Source: Anaerolineales bacterium (GTDB lineage Bacteria > Chloroflexota > Anaerolineae > Anaerolineales > UBA11579). From it: a DNA stretch of 64,000 nucleotides. Where the stretch lies: contig CP075526.1 of assembly GCA_025808555.1 (NCBI GenBank), positions 1,627,064-1,691,063 of the forward strand, written 5' to 3'. The notes below the pieces were generated by a model that did not search any database, was not told the origin of the DNA, and worked only from the letters and a program-made list of their open reading frames with translations. This document shows positions 1 to 7,093 of this stretch, piece by piece (positions within the stretch are counted from its first letter, which is position 1; each line of letters opens with the position of its first letter). The position numbers and the translations under genes were made by a program.

Positions 1-2
1 GC

Positions 3-773
3 GTTGATGACGCCGTGCGCCGCATCCTCAAGGTCAAGCTTGAGCTCGGTTTGTTTGATCGCCCGTATGCTGACAAATCCCTGCTGCCGCACGTCGGCAG
101 CCACGAGCACCGCGAGCTGGCCCGGGAAGCCGTGGCGCAGTCCGCCGTGCTGCTCAAGAACGAGGGTGGCCTGCTGCCGCTCGCCAAGGACACCCGCCTG
201 ATCTTCCTCGCTGGCGAGGGTAACGATATCGGCTTGCAATCCGGCGGCTGGACCATCGAATGGCAAGGCAAGCCTGGCCCCAGCACCACCGGCACCACGG
301 TTCTGGATGCCTTCCTTGACAGCGATTCCACGGACAGCCTGGTGGTCTTTGACCGCTTCGGCAACTTTGATGACCAGGTCACCGCAGATGGCAAACCGCT
401 GCAGGCAGACGTGGCCGTGCTGATGCTGGCCGAGCAGCCCTACGCCGAAGGCCGCGGTGACCGCGAGTCGCTCTTGCTCTCAGACGCCGACCGCGAGCTG
501 ATCGCCCGCGTGCGGGCGCGCGCCAGGAAGTTGGTCATCGTCCTGTTCTCCGGCCGCCCGCTCATCATCACGGAGGAGATCAAGCTCGCCGATGCCTTTG
601 TCGCTTCCTTCTGGCCTGGCACCGAAGCGGCCGGCATCACCGATGTGCTTTTTGGCGATAAGCCGTTCACCGGCAAGCTCTCCTTCACCTGGCCGCGCAG
701 CATGGACCAGATTCCCCTGAAGGATGCCAAAGGCGAGCCGCTCTTCCCGTTCGGCTTCGGCCTCACGACCTAG
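3..773 (+). CDS. Glycoside hydrolase family 3 (beta-glucosidase-like), 5' end outside the window
   Basis: The frame is open from the left edge, so the N-terminus and the catalytic (alpha/beta)8 barrel with its Asp nucleophile are missing. The 256 visible residues begin with VDDAVRRILKVKLELGLFD, the typical linker after the GH3 barrel, followed by REAVAQSAVLLKNEGGLLPL, the entry to the GH3 C-terminal domain. The fragment ends at FPFGFGL, the usual close of that domain, so the extra fibronectin-III-like domain of many beta-glucosidases is absent. By family it would release terminal sugars from beta-glucosides. The exact substrate cannot be judged from this part. Confidence 0.9.
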   Translation, partial: VDDAVRRILKVKLELGLFDRPYADKSLLPHVGSHEHRELAREAVAQSAVLLKNEGGLLPLAKDTRLIFLAGEGNDIGLQSGGWTIEWQGKPGPSTTGTTVLDAFLDSDSTDSLVVFDRFGNFDDQVTADGKPLQADVAVLMLAEQPYAEGRGDRESLLLSDADRELIARVRARARKLVIVLFSGRPLIITEEIKLADAFVASFWPGTEAAGITDVLFGDKPFTGKLSFTWPRSMDQIPLKDAKGEPLFPFGFGLTT

Positions 774-825
774 CCACGCTGACACCCAGCGAAACTGGGG
801 TAGGCTACGCTTCCTATTGAACTCT

Positions 826-869
826 CTCGGGCGGGCATGATAGACTGTGAACTATCCTGCCCGCCCGAG
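826..869 (+). terminator. Long hairpin between GH3 gene and SET gene
   Basis: A 12-bp perfect stem (826-837 with 858-869) is capped, after one mismatch, by a second 5-bp stem (839-843 with 852-856) and an 8-base loop. A short T-run follows at 872-876. It lies 52 bases after the GH3 stop and ends 11 bases before the SET start. It may be a weak intrinsic terminator for the GH3 gene, but the T-run is short and not immediately adjacent, so a role in the SET gene leader is also possible. Confidence 0.4.
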
Positions 870-880
870 CCATTTTTCCC

Positions 881-1408
881 ATGACAAAAACAGAAGATTA
901 CAGCCTGCCTTACCCTAATTCGTGGCTTTCCCCCAAACTGGAGATTCGCCAGGAGAAAACAGTGGAAGGTCGCGGCATGTTCGCAGTGCAGCCCATCAGC
1001 AAGGGTGAAACTGTCACCATCTGGGGTGGGGATGTGGTGCCTACCGCCGTGTTCAAGACGCTGGGCGAGCACCAGAAACGCCAGAGCGCCCAGGTGGCCG
1101 ATGGCTTCTACCTCGTCTCCAGCAAGCCCGGCCCTGGCGATTACATCAATCACAGTTGCGATGGCAATGCGGGTATCCGCGGCCAGATCCTCATCGTCGC
1201 CATGCGCGACATTGCCGCGGGCGAGGAAGTCTGTATAGACTATGCCATGTGCGACAGCACGCCCGACGAAGACTTTGAGTGCGCCTGCGGCGCGGCCAAC
1301 TGCCGCGGCACCATCACCAGCGAAGACTGGCGCCTGCCGGAGCTGCGCCAGCGCTACGCCGGCTACTTCTCCACCTACCTGCAGGACAAGATCGATGCGC
1401 TTGCCTAA
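881..1408 (+). CDS. SET domain-containing protein (putative protein-lysine methyltransferase)
   Basis: 175 residues, nearly all SET domain. GRGMFAVQPISKGE (about 30-43) is the start of the SET fold. NHSC (90-93) and the following IDYAM (about 119-123) are the two SAM/substrate-site motifs. A post-SET zinc motif CxCx4C is seen at C134, C136 and C141. The family transfers methyl groups from S-adenosylmethionine to lysine side chains; the bacterial target is unknown. It is the length of a minimal SET plus post-SET protein with no extra domain. The SMR exporter starts 13 bases downstream, so the two may be co-transcribed. Confidence 0.85.
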   Translation: MTKTEDYSLPYPNSWLSPKLEIRQEKTVEGRGMFAVQPISKGETVTIWGGDVVPTAVFKTLGEHQKRQSAQVADGFYLVSSKPGPGDYINHSCDGNAGIRGQILIVAMRDIAAGEEVCIDYAMCDSTPDEDFECACGAANCRGTITSEDWRLPELRQRYAGYFSTYLQDKIDALA

Positions 1409-1421
1409 GGTGCCTGCCCCT

Positions 1422-1739
1422 ATGAGCTGGGTCATTCTCTTCGTTGCTGGCTTGATGGAAGTGTTCTGGGCGCTGATGCTCAAGCAGTCAGACGGCTTCA
1501 CCAAGCCGGCCTACACCGCCGCCTTTGTGGTTGGCCTGGTCATCAGCATGGCCCTGCTCTCACAGGCGCTCAAGACCCTGCCTGTCGGCACGGCTTACGC
1601 CGTGTGGACAGGCATCGGCGCCGCGGGCACCGCTATCTTTGGCATGCTGTGGCTCGATGAACCGCGTGATGCCATCAAGCTTGTCTCGCTGGTCCTGCTG
1701 ATCGCCGGCATCTTCGGCCTGCGTTTATCCGCAGAATAA
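1422..1739 (+). CDS. SMR-family small multidrug/guanidinium exporter (SugE/Gdx type)
   Basis: 105 residues, four predicted membrane helices, the normal SMR length. The essential membrane Glu of the family is at position 13 (GLMEVFWALMLKQ), and PVGTAYAVWTGIGAAGTA is the conserved helix-3 region. SMR proteins work as antiparallel dimers exchanging protons for cationic substrates; the SugE/Gdx branch exports guanidinium. The ATG at 1422 is chosen because it begins at the typical SMR N-terminus; the same frame is open upstream but overlaps the SET gene. No guanidine riboswitch can be recognised in the short upstream gap. Confidence 0.85.
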   Translation: MSWVILFVAGLMEVFWALMLKQSDGFTKPAYTAAFVVGLVISMALLSQALKTLPVGTAYAVWTGIGAAGTAIFGMLWLDEPRDAIKLVSLVLLIAGIFGLRLSAE

Positions 1740-1759
1740 ATCCAACGTCTCATAGAGGG

Positions 1760-2161
1760 ATGATGCTCAAAGAATTCAAGGAATTTGCTACTCGTGGTAA
1801 TGCCGTTGATCTTGCCGTGGGCCTGATCCTCGGCACGGCCTTCACCGGTATCGTCAACACGCTGGTCAAAGGCGTGCTCATGCCGCCTCTCGGCCTGCTG
1901 CTCGGCGGTGCTGACTTCAAAGACCTGTACGTGCTCCTCAAACCCGGTGACCCTGCCGGCCCGTACGCCTCGCTCGAAGCCGCCCAGACCGCCGGCGCCG
2001 TCACCCTCAACTATGGCGAATTCGCCAATGCGCTCATCCACTTCCTGATCGTGGCCATCGCCCTGTTCTTCCTGGTGCGCGGCCTCAACCGCCTCTACAG
2101 CATGGGGCGCCCCGCCGCCGCGCCGGCCAAAGCCAGGGACAAAGCTGCCAAAAAGAAATAG
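1760..2161 (+). CDS. mscL: Large-conductance mechanosensitive channel MscL
   Basis: 133 residues matching MscL throughout: N-terminal amphipathic FKEFATRGNAVDLAVGLILG, first helix with TGIVNTLVKGVLMPPLG, a periplasmic loop, and second helix IHFLIVAIALFFLVRGLNRL. MscL is a homopentameric pore that opens under hypo-osmotic membrane tension. The C-terminus is a short Ala/Lys-rich tail ending in KAAKKK, one of several basic tails in this window. Translation could start at 1760 or at the next ATG, 1763. It lies 20 bases after the SMR gene. Confidence 0.93.
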   Translation: MMLKEFKEFATRGNAVDLAVGLILGTAFTGIVNTLVKGVLMPPLGLLLGGADFKDLYVLLKPGDPAGPYASLEAAQTAGAVTLNYGEFANALIHFLIVAIALFFLVRGLNRLYSMGRPAAAPAKARDKAAKKK

Positions 2162-2181
2162 GCCAGAAGGCGTCTAATCGC

Positions 2182-2187
2182 TATAAT
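2182..2187 (+). promoter_or_regulatory. -10 box of TadE-like gene
   Basis: A perfect TATAAT lies only 8 bases before the ATG at 2196, so transcription would start at or within about 2 bases of the start codon, giving a leaderless or nearly leaderless mRNA. No good -35 hexamer is seen, since that region overlaps the end of mscL. Confidence 0.5.
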
Positions 2188-2195
2188 TTCTGCAT

Positions 2196-2744
2196 ATGCT
2201 GCAAGCATTACGCTCCCGCTTCAATCGCTCCCGACTGCGCTCAGGGCAGGGCATGGTCGAATTTGCATTGGCCATCCCGGTTCTGCTGCTCATTATGGTC
2301 GGCATCTTTGAGGCCGGGCGCGCGCTGTACGTCTACCAGTCCATCAGTAGCGCCAGCCGTGAGGCGGCTCGTCTCGGCTCCGGGGCCAGTGATGTCAGCG
2401 GCACGCCGCCATACATTAACTGCACCGCCATCCGTAACCGCGCCGTGCAGCTAGGGCGTCCGGGCAATGTCACTTCCGCCAATGTGCTCATCAGCTATGA
2501 CCGTGGGCCGGGCACCTCCTCTCTGGGCAACTGCCCGGTCAGTGCCTCCACCATCGCATTGGGAGACCGTATTATCGTGCAAGTGACCGGCACATTCACC
2601 CCCGGTGCACCCATGCCCATATTCCGCTTCCCCACCATGACCTTTACCACCATCTCGCGCCGCACCATCGTCAAAGAAGTGGATTTGAGCAGCTGGATCC
2701 CTATGCTGGCCTCGCTTGAGATCAGCTTCGCGGAGTCTGAGTAG
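2196..2744 (+). CDS. TadE-like pilus assembly protein
   Basis: 182 residues. The N-terminus has the TadE signature: a short basic segment, then GQGMVEFALAIPVLLLIMVG, a pseudopilin-like hydrophobic helix with Glu at the +5-like position, followed by REAARLGS. TadE/TadG proteins are minor pilins or assembly factors of Flp-type pili, or are found with von Willebrand-type secreted proteins. The rest is an extracytoplasmic beta-rich domain with two Cys. A second TadE-like gene follows after one base, so the two are co-transcribed. No Tad ATPase or prepilin peptidase is visible here. Confidence 0.85.
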   Translation: MLQALRSRFNRSRLRSGQGMVEFALAIPVLLLIMVGIFEAGRALYVYQSISSASREAARLGSGASDVSGTPPYINCTAIRNRAVQLGRPGNVTSANVLISYDRGPGTSSLGNCPVSASTIALGDRIIVQVTGTFTPGAPMPIFRFPTMTFTTISRRTIVKEVDLSSWIPMLASLEISFAESE

Positions 2745-2745
2745 C

Positions 2746-3204
2746 ATGCGCGCCCCCGGCAGCCGCCGTGAGCGCGGCCAAAGCCTCACCGAGCTGGCCA
2801 TCTCCTTTGTAGCCTTGCTGTTGGTCCTCTCGGTCGGCGTGGATTCCGGGCGGGCCTACTTTTCGCTCATCTCCCTGCGTGAAGCTGCCGAAGAAGGCGC
2901 GATCTTCGGCTCCTTCCGGCCCACCAACGCCTCAGACATTATTGCCCGCGTGCGCAGCAGCTCCAGCACCCCGGTCAACCTGGCGGACACCACCAACGTC
3001 ACTGTCGCCGTCAACGTCTGCGGCGCCACCGGAGCCTGCCCCATCACTCCGGCGCCCGCCGCATGCGCCGGCCGTCGCCTTAGAGTTCAGGTTACCCATC
3101 AGTTCCGTCTCACCATGCCCTTCGTGGGCGCCATTATTGGCACGCAAACCATTCCCATCACGGTTTCCTCCACCAGCACCATTCTGCGTCCCCCTTGTCC
3201 ATAA
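2746..3204 (+). CDS. Second TadE-like pilus assembly protein
   Basis: 152 residues starting at the ATG directly after the previous stop. RERGQSLTELAISFVALLLVLSVG is a TadE-type helix preceded by a basic stretch, then RAYFSLISLREAAEEGAIFGS, the conserved post-helix segment. The C-terminal part carries four Cys (two close CGATGAC residues and two later ones), probably disulphide-bonded outside the cell. The start at 2746 is preferred over an in-frame upstream ATG at 2716, because the latter would overlap the preceding gene by 29 bases. Confidence 0.82.
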   Translation: MRAPGSRRERGQSLTELAISFVALLLVLSVGVDSGRAYFSLISLREAAEEGAIFGSFRPTNASDIIARVRSSSSTPVNLADTTNVTVAVNVCGATGACPITPAPAACAGRRLRVQVTHQFRLTMPFVGAIIGTQTIPITVSSTSTILRPPCP

Positions 3205-3235
3205 AAAAAAGCCCGCCATTCGGCGGGCTTTTTTT
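3203..3235. terminator. Bidirectional intrinsic terminator
   Basis: A-tract, 7-bp stem GCCCGCC/GGCGGGC with loop ATTC, T-tract. It separates the rightward TadE pair from the leftward M3 peptidase and can serve both. The same stem and loop recur at 22396-22413. Confidence 0.93.
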
Positions 3236-3252
3236 GTTATTTTATTTCCAAG

Positions 3253-5244
3253 CTAGGCCTTGAGGTTGACGTACTCTTCGATCTGTTCACCGATGACGGC
3301 CAGGCTGTCCTGCCAGAACTTCTTCTCGCGAATGTTGATACCGAAGCGCTGCGCCAGGGTGGCCGCATCGCCCAGGCCCGTGCTCGCCAGGAGGTCGCGA
3401 TAGTCCTTGGTGAACTCCGCGCCGCGCTGCTGGTAGATGGCGTACAAGCCGGTGCCAAACAGCAAACCGAACGCGTACGGGTAGTTGTAGAACGAGAAGC
3501 CGGCATAGTAGTAGTGCGGCTTCCAGGTCCACATGTACTTGTGCAGCTGCTTGGGGTCCAGGCCGTCGCCGTAGGTAGCCAGCTGAGCTCGTTCCATGAT
3601 CTCGCACAGCTCATCCGCCGAAAGTTCGGCCTTGTCGCGGCGCTCGAACACTTCTTTCTCGAACAGGAAGCGTGAGGTGATATCCACGATCACCTGCGAA
3701 GCATTCAGCAGCTGGCTCTCCAGGATCGCCAGCTTCTCGCCCGGGGTCTGTGCCAACTTGATCGAGGCGTTGGTGATGATCGTCTCGCACATGATCGAGG
3801 CGGTCTCCGCCAGAGTCATGGGAGTGATCGCCTGCAGGTAGGGTTTGCCCACCAGGCATTCGTTGTGATATGCATGGCCCAGTTCGTGCGCCAGCGTGCT
3901 CAGCTGCTCCATCGAACCGTCAAAATTGGCCAGAATGCGCGACTCGTCCACCCCGGGCACATCCATGCAGAACGCGCCGGCGCTCTTGCCTTCGCGCATT
4001 TCAGCGTCGATCCAGCCCTTGTCAAAGGCCCGCCGGGCTAGCTCGCGCAGGTCATCTGAGAAGGTGCCGAACTGCTCCAGGATGAAGTCGCGCGTTTCCT
4101 CGTAGGTGTACACGCGGTCCATACTGCCCATCGGGGCGTACAGGTCCCACCATGCCAGCGAACTCTTGCCAAGCCGCTTGGCCTTCGACTTGAAATATTT
4201 GCGGAACATGGGGAAGCTGTCTTGCATCGCTTCCATCATCGCGTCCAGCGTCTGGCGGTCGATCCGTGAGGTGTCGATCGAAGAATGCAGCGCGTCGCTG
4301 CGCCCGCGACGGTTATTCAGCGTGTTGACTTCGCCCTTCACGCCATTCATCGCCGCCGCATACACTTCCTTCACGCTGTCGAAGGCGGCCATCTCGGCTT
4401 CGTAGCCGCGGCGGCGCACATCCGGGTTGGCATGGCTGCGCAGGTTGATCAGGGCCGGCATCGGCAGCTTCTGCACCTTGCCGTCCAGCTTGAAGTCCAC
4501 GCTCAGTTGCGAATTGGTGGTGTTCTGCAGCTTGCCCCACGCGTTGGAGCCGCTCAGCGAAAGCTCAGCCGCCAGCGCCTCCTGCTCAGACTCCATCAGG
4601 TACTTGCTCTGTTCGTGCAGCTCTTTCAGATAAAAGGCATGCCCGGCCAGCGTGCCAGGGCGCTGCGTGATCTCAGCCAGTTGGCTGCTGCTCAGGCTCC
4701 CGACCCAGCCGCTGATGGCTACATCGATTTTCTGTAGATTTACGCCATACTGCTCCACCTCAGACTCGATTTTGCGGGCGGCTTGGTTGTATGAATCGGT
4801 CGTAGTGTACGAGGCGATGTAGGCGCGTAGCGTGCCGTACAGGCGCGCCACCGCATTCACTTTGTCCAGCAGGGTCGAGAGTACGTTGGCTTGCTCATCG
4901 GTGCTGGTTTGCGCCGGGCCGCTCGCGTTCTTGCGGATCTGGTGCTCGCCCAGATAGGCTTCGATGCCTTCCAGTTGCGCCTGCAGGTCTACGATGCCGG
5001 CCTTGAACTGCTCGCTCTCCAGACCCGGGTACACATTGCTCAGGTCCCAGCGCGGCACATTGCCCAGGTTGGGGGCCGCAGCTGCCTTCGGCTTGCGGGC
5101 GGCCGTCTTCTTGGCGGCCGGCTTGCGCACGGCTTTCTGCACCGTCTTCTTAGCCGCCTTCTTGGTCACTTTAGCCTTGGCGCCCTTCTTGGCCTTGGCT
5201 TTCACTGCTGCTTTCTTTGCGGGCTTCTTTTTCTTTGTAGCCAT
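3253..5244 (-). CDS. M3 family oligoendopeptidase with Lys/Ala-rich N-terminal extension
   Basis: 663 residues. The gluzincin motif HELGH is at 453-457 and a downstream Glu in LAETAS (E480) is the expected third zinc ligand. M3 PepF-like enzymes cut short peptides in the cytosol. Start choice: AAGG lies 6 bases upstream of the ATG at 5244; another ATG at 5250 abuts the same sequence and a frame-open start at 5301 lacks a site. Residues 1 to about 50 are unusual: MATKKKKPAKKAAVKAK and similar Lys/Ala repeats resembling eukaryote-type histone H1 tails, not part of the peptidase fold. Such a tail might tether the enzyme to nucleic acid or polyphosphate; that is inference. Confidence 0.9.
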   Translation of the reverse strand: MATKKKKPAKKAAVKAKAKKGAKAKVTKKAAKKTVQKAVRKPAAKKTAARKPKAAAAPNLGNVPRWDLSNVYPGLESEQFKAGIVDLQAQLEGIEAYLGEHQIRKNASGPAQTSTDEQANVLSTLLDKVNAVARLYGTLRAYIASYTTTDSYNQAARKIESEVEQYGVNLQKIDVAISGWVGSLSSSQLAEITQRPGTLAGHAFYLKELHEQSKYLMESEQEALAAELSLSGSNAWGKLQNTTNSQLSVDFKLDGKVQKLPMPALINLRSHANPDVRRRGYEAEMAAFDSVKEVYAAAMNGVKGEVNTLNNRRGRSDALHSSIDTSRIDRQTLDAMMEAMQDSFPMFRKYFKSKAKRLGKSSLAWWDLYAPMGSMDRVYTYEETRDFILEQFGTFSDDLRELARRAFDKGWIDAEMREGKSAGAFCMDVPGVDESRILANFDGSMEQLSTLAHELGHAYHNECLVGKPYLQAITPMTLAETASIMCETIITNASIKLAQTPGEKLAILESQLLNASQVIVDITSRFLFEKEVFERRDKAELSADELCEIMERAQLATYGDGLDPKQLHKYMWTWKPHYYYAGFSFYNYPYAFGLLFGTGLYAIYQQRGAEFTKDYRDLLASTGLGDAATLAQRFGINIREKKFWQDSLAVIGEQIEEYVNLKA

Positions 5245-5288
5245 CGTCATCCTTTCAACATCCCTGACACACGTCAGAACGCCGAAAA

Positions 5289-5316
5289 TTGTAACAGTCA
5301 TGTGGGGGCTTATAAT
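5289..5316 (+). promoter_or_regulatory. Promoter of the GAF-ANTAR gene
   Basis: TTGTAA (5289-5294), 16-base spacer, TATAAT (5311-5316). The GTG start at 5325 is 8 bases beyond the -10 box, so the transcript is probably leaderless or has a leader of one or two bases. Confidence 0.6.
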
Positions 5317-5324
5317 CCGTCCTC

Positions 5325-6035
5325 GTGACGCAGGACGAACTCGTAAAACTTGAAAAAGAGCTCGCTTTACTCTACCGAGTAACGCGTGACGTATTTCGCC
5401 TGGAATTGGACGAGGTACTCAGCGAGATCGTCACCGTGGCCGAGGAGGTCAGTGCCGCCGATTCGGTGCTGGTCTACGTTGTCTCCGGCAACGCCAGGGA
5501 TCTGGTGCTGCGCGCCTCCAAAAACCCCCATCCCGCCCTCCTGCAAAAGGTCAGCCTGAAGCAGGGCGAGGGCATTACCGGCTGGGTCGCCAGCCAGCAG
5601 CAGCCGGTGGCGCTGGCCCAGGGCGCCGGGCAAGACCCGCGCTTCAAGTACTTCCGCAACCTGCCTGAAGACCGTTTTGAGGCCTTTCTCTCGGTACCCA
5701 TTGTCGGCAAGCCTGGGGTGGTGGGCGTAATCAACGTTCAGCATCGCCAGCCGCACACTCACTCTGAGACCGAGATCAACCTGCTCGCCGCCGTCGGCCG
5801 CCTGGTCGGCGCCGCCGTGGAAAATGCCCTGCTGATCGAAGAAACCCTCGCCCTCAAAGAAGCTCTCGAGCTGCGCAAAGTGGTCGAGAAGGCCAAGGGC
5901 ATCCTGATGAAGCGCCGCAATCTGGATGAAGAAGCTGCCTACAAGCTCATCCAGCGCGAAAGCATGGATCGCCGTAAATCCCTCAAAGAGATCTGCGACG
6001 CCATCCTGTTGATGGACCAATTGGAGCCGATGTGA
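5325..6035 (+). CDS. GAF-ANTAR RNA-binding antiterminator
   Basis: 236 residues. Residues about 14-165 form a GAF domain (GITGWVASQQQPVAL, FLSVPIVGKPGVVGVINVQ). Residues about 175-235 form an ANTAR domain with LRKVVEKAKGILMKRRNL and the three-helix pattern ending KEICDAILLM. ANTAR domains bind RNA with two hexaloop hairpins (A at loop position 1, G at position 4) and prevent intrinsic termination, often in nitrogen-metabolism leaders. The GAF domain is the likely sensor; there is no receiver domain. A matching double-hairpin leader lies 950 bases downstream in front of glnA, so glnA is the probable target. The GTG start follows a perfect -10 box. Confidence 0.92.
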   Translation: MTQDELVKLEKELALLYRVTRDVFRLELDEVLSEIVTVAEEVSAADSVLVYVVSGNARDLVLRASKNPHPALLQKVSLKQGEGITGWVASQQQPVALAQGAGQDPRFKYFRNLPEDRFEAFLSVPIVGKPGVVGVINVQHRQPHTHSETEINLLAAVGRLVGAAVENALLIEETLALKEALELRKVVEKAKGILMKRRNLDEEAAYKLIQRESMDRRKSLKEICDAILLMDQLEPM

Positions 6036-6085
6036 GGCCCGAAGTCGAGAAAAAGCCAAAGAAGAAGCCCAGCAAGAATAACTGA
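6032..6085 (+). CDS. Possible 17-residue Lys-rich micro-ORF between two genes
   Basis: GTG start overlaps the stop of the ANTAR gene (ATGTGA), and its TGA overlaps the ATG of the next gene (TGATG). The predicted peptide MRPEVEKKPKKKPSKNN has 6 Lys in 17. The double overlap would allow translational coupling across the three frames. It could equally be a former C-terminal tail of the ANTAR protein lost by frameshift. Whether it is translated is uncertain. Confidence 0.3.
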   Translation: MRPEVEKKPKKKPSKNN

Positions 6086-6321
6086 TGGACGCCAACTGTC
6101 TGAACACTGTTGGTCTTGCGTTGGATATCGCAGGGGCTGTACTTTTGTTTAAATACGGTCTTCCATCAGACATCAACGCTACGGGGCATATTGGCATCGC
6201 AACTCAGAAGGTAGACCACGAAGGTATTAGGTTAGGGAAAATCTACAAACGAAATTCCCGAATTGCTCTTGGTCTGCTGATTGTTGGGTTCTTTATTCAG
6301 GCTGTAAGCAACTACGTGTAA
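6085..6321 (+). CDS. Small two-helix membrane protein, hypothetical
   Basis: 78 residues with two hydrophobic segments, LNTVGLALDIAGAVLLFKYG (6-25) and IALGLLIVGFFIQAVSNYV (60-78), joined by a polar loop. The pattern LNTxGLxxDIxGxxLLF resembles small uncharacterised bacterial membrane proteins; no function is known to me. Base composition is clearly more AT-rich than the flanking genes, as in the next gene, suggesting a foreign origin for this stretch. The start overlaps the stop of the upstream micro-ORF. Confidence 0.6.
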   Translation: MDANCLNTVGLALDIAGAVLLFKYGLPSDINATGHIGIATQKVDHEGIRLGKIYKRNSRIALGLLIVGFFIQAVSNYV

Positions 6322-6390
6322 AGCAAACCCCTTCTTTGAGATTACTAGAAGTTGATCCTTTGACATTGCCAAGTACAGCAGTCGCCGAAA

Positions 6391-6416
6391 AAAGCGACTC
6401 GGAAACGAGTCGCTTT
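6391..6416 (+). terminator. Intrinsic terminator after the small membrane protein gene
   Basis: 11-bp stem AAAGCGACTCG/CGAGTCGCTTT around a GAAA tetraloop, with A-run before it and TTT after. It lies between the genes at 6085 and 6458 and most likely ends the ANTAR transcript. Confidence 0.75.
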
Positions 6417-6457
6417 CGTTTACAATGCGATCGTTCACATTAGACTAGGAGAGCAAA

Positions 6458-6844
6458 ATGCCCACCAGACTTTGGACAGTTCTCTGCAAAGGGTTGGAAG
6501 TTCACCACGAAACTGCCACAGTATCATTACATAATGTGTTTTCAGCAGTTAGTGGCGATATAGGTGAAAATAGGGTAGCCAAGCTCGAATTATTTTCTAT
6601 GGTCACCGCGTTCGGTGGCGAGCTAGGAGAGCAATTCACCTTCAACGCGTCCTTCTTGGACCCCAGCGGTAAACCGTACGGTCCCGTAGGCAGTGACATG
6701 AACATCACCATCCGCAGAATACCCGAAATCGTATCGGTTGACTTCGCAGACTTCCATTTTATGGAGTACGGGGTATTCGGAATCGAAATCAAACTTGACG
6801 GAATAACTGTACATGTCGTTCCTTTTTATGTTAAACCCATCTGA
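6458..6844 (+). CDS. Hypothetical protein, possibly DUF6941-like
   Basis: 128 residues, no signal peptide or membrane helix. The layout (N-terminal LWTVLCKGLEVHHETATVSLHNVF, then two stretches of beta-strand-like sequence such as FTFNASFLDPSGKPYGP and FGIEIKLDGITVHVVPFYV) resembles small beta-sandwich proteins of the DUF6941 type, but this is a weak recollection. AGGAG sits 8 bases before the ATG. The gene is AT-richer than the average here and shares this with its left neighbour. It is preceded by a terminator and followed by an empty gap before the glnA promoter, so it is probably a single-gene unit. Confidence 0.6.
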   Translation: MPTRLWTVLCKGLEVHHETATVSLHNVFSAVSGDIGENRVAKLELFSMVTAFGGELGEQFTFNASFLDPSGKPYGPVGSDMNITIRRIPEIVSVDFADFHFMEYGVFGIEIKLDGITVHVVPFYVKPI

Positions 6845-6950
6845 ATTAGCCATCTAAGCCCCATTTGGGCTTGCCAAGCACATAACTCCCACGAAGATTA
6901 GAGCTTTGCCCGCGTGCGTTTGCTAAGTACATAATCACCGCGCTTGCCTA

Positions 6951-6982
6951 TTGACAAGCGCCTAAAGTTTCCGTACTATAAT
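6951..6982 (+). promoter_or_regulatory. glnA promoter
   Basis: TTGACA at 6951-6956. Two -10 candidates overlap: TACTAT 6974-6979 (17-base spacer) and TATAAT 6977-6982 (20-base spacer). Either places the transcript start at about 6986-6989, exactly where the first leader hairpin begins. The 106 bases between the preceding gene and this promoter (6845-6950) hold nothing else I recognise. Confidence 0.7.
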
Positions 6983-6985
6983 CTC

Positions 6986-7037
6986 TTATTCGCAACGGCG
7001 CGGATAACTAAATACTAGGAAGACAATGGAGTCTCCC
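6986..7037 (+). promoter_or_regulatory. Dual-hexaloop ANTAR-target RNA in the glnA leader
   Basis: Hairpin P1: TTATTCGC (6986-6993) pairs with GCGGATAA (7000-7007; one G-U pair) around the hexaloop AACGGC. Hairpin P2: AGAC (7021-7024) pairs with GTCT (7031-7034), extended past one A-C mismatch by GG (7018-7019) with CC (7036-7037), around the hexaloop AATGGA. Both loops have A at position 1 and G at position 4, the known ANTAR consensus. A 10-base linker joins them. The 3' arm of P2 is also the 5' arm of the following terminator, so the two structures exclude each other, as required for antitermination. Confidence 0.85.
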
Positions 7038-7069
7038 GAGTGTGTTCAACACCTCGGGAGACTTTTTTT
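7030..7069 (+). terminator. Attenuator terminator in the glnA leader
   Basis: AGTCTCCCGAG (7030-7040) pairs with CTCGGGAGACT (7053-7063), the apical part GTGTT/AACAC extends the stem, and a run of seven T follows at 7063-7069. It lies between the promoter and the glnA start, so by default it would stop transcription before the gene. ANTAR binding stabilising P2 would remove its 5' arm. Confidence 0.9.
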
Positions 7070-7093
7070 GTTTTCAATATCCAAGGAGCTTGA

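Noticed and set aside
6391..6416. Hairpin as a second ANTAR target or riboswitch
   Set aside because: GAAA tetraloop, not a hexaloop; fits a simple terminator.
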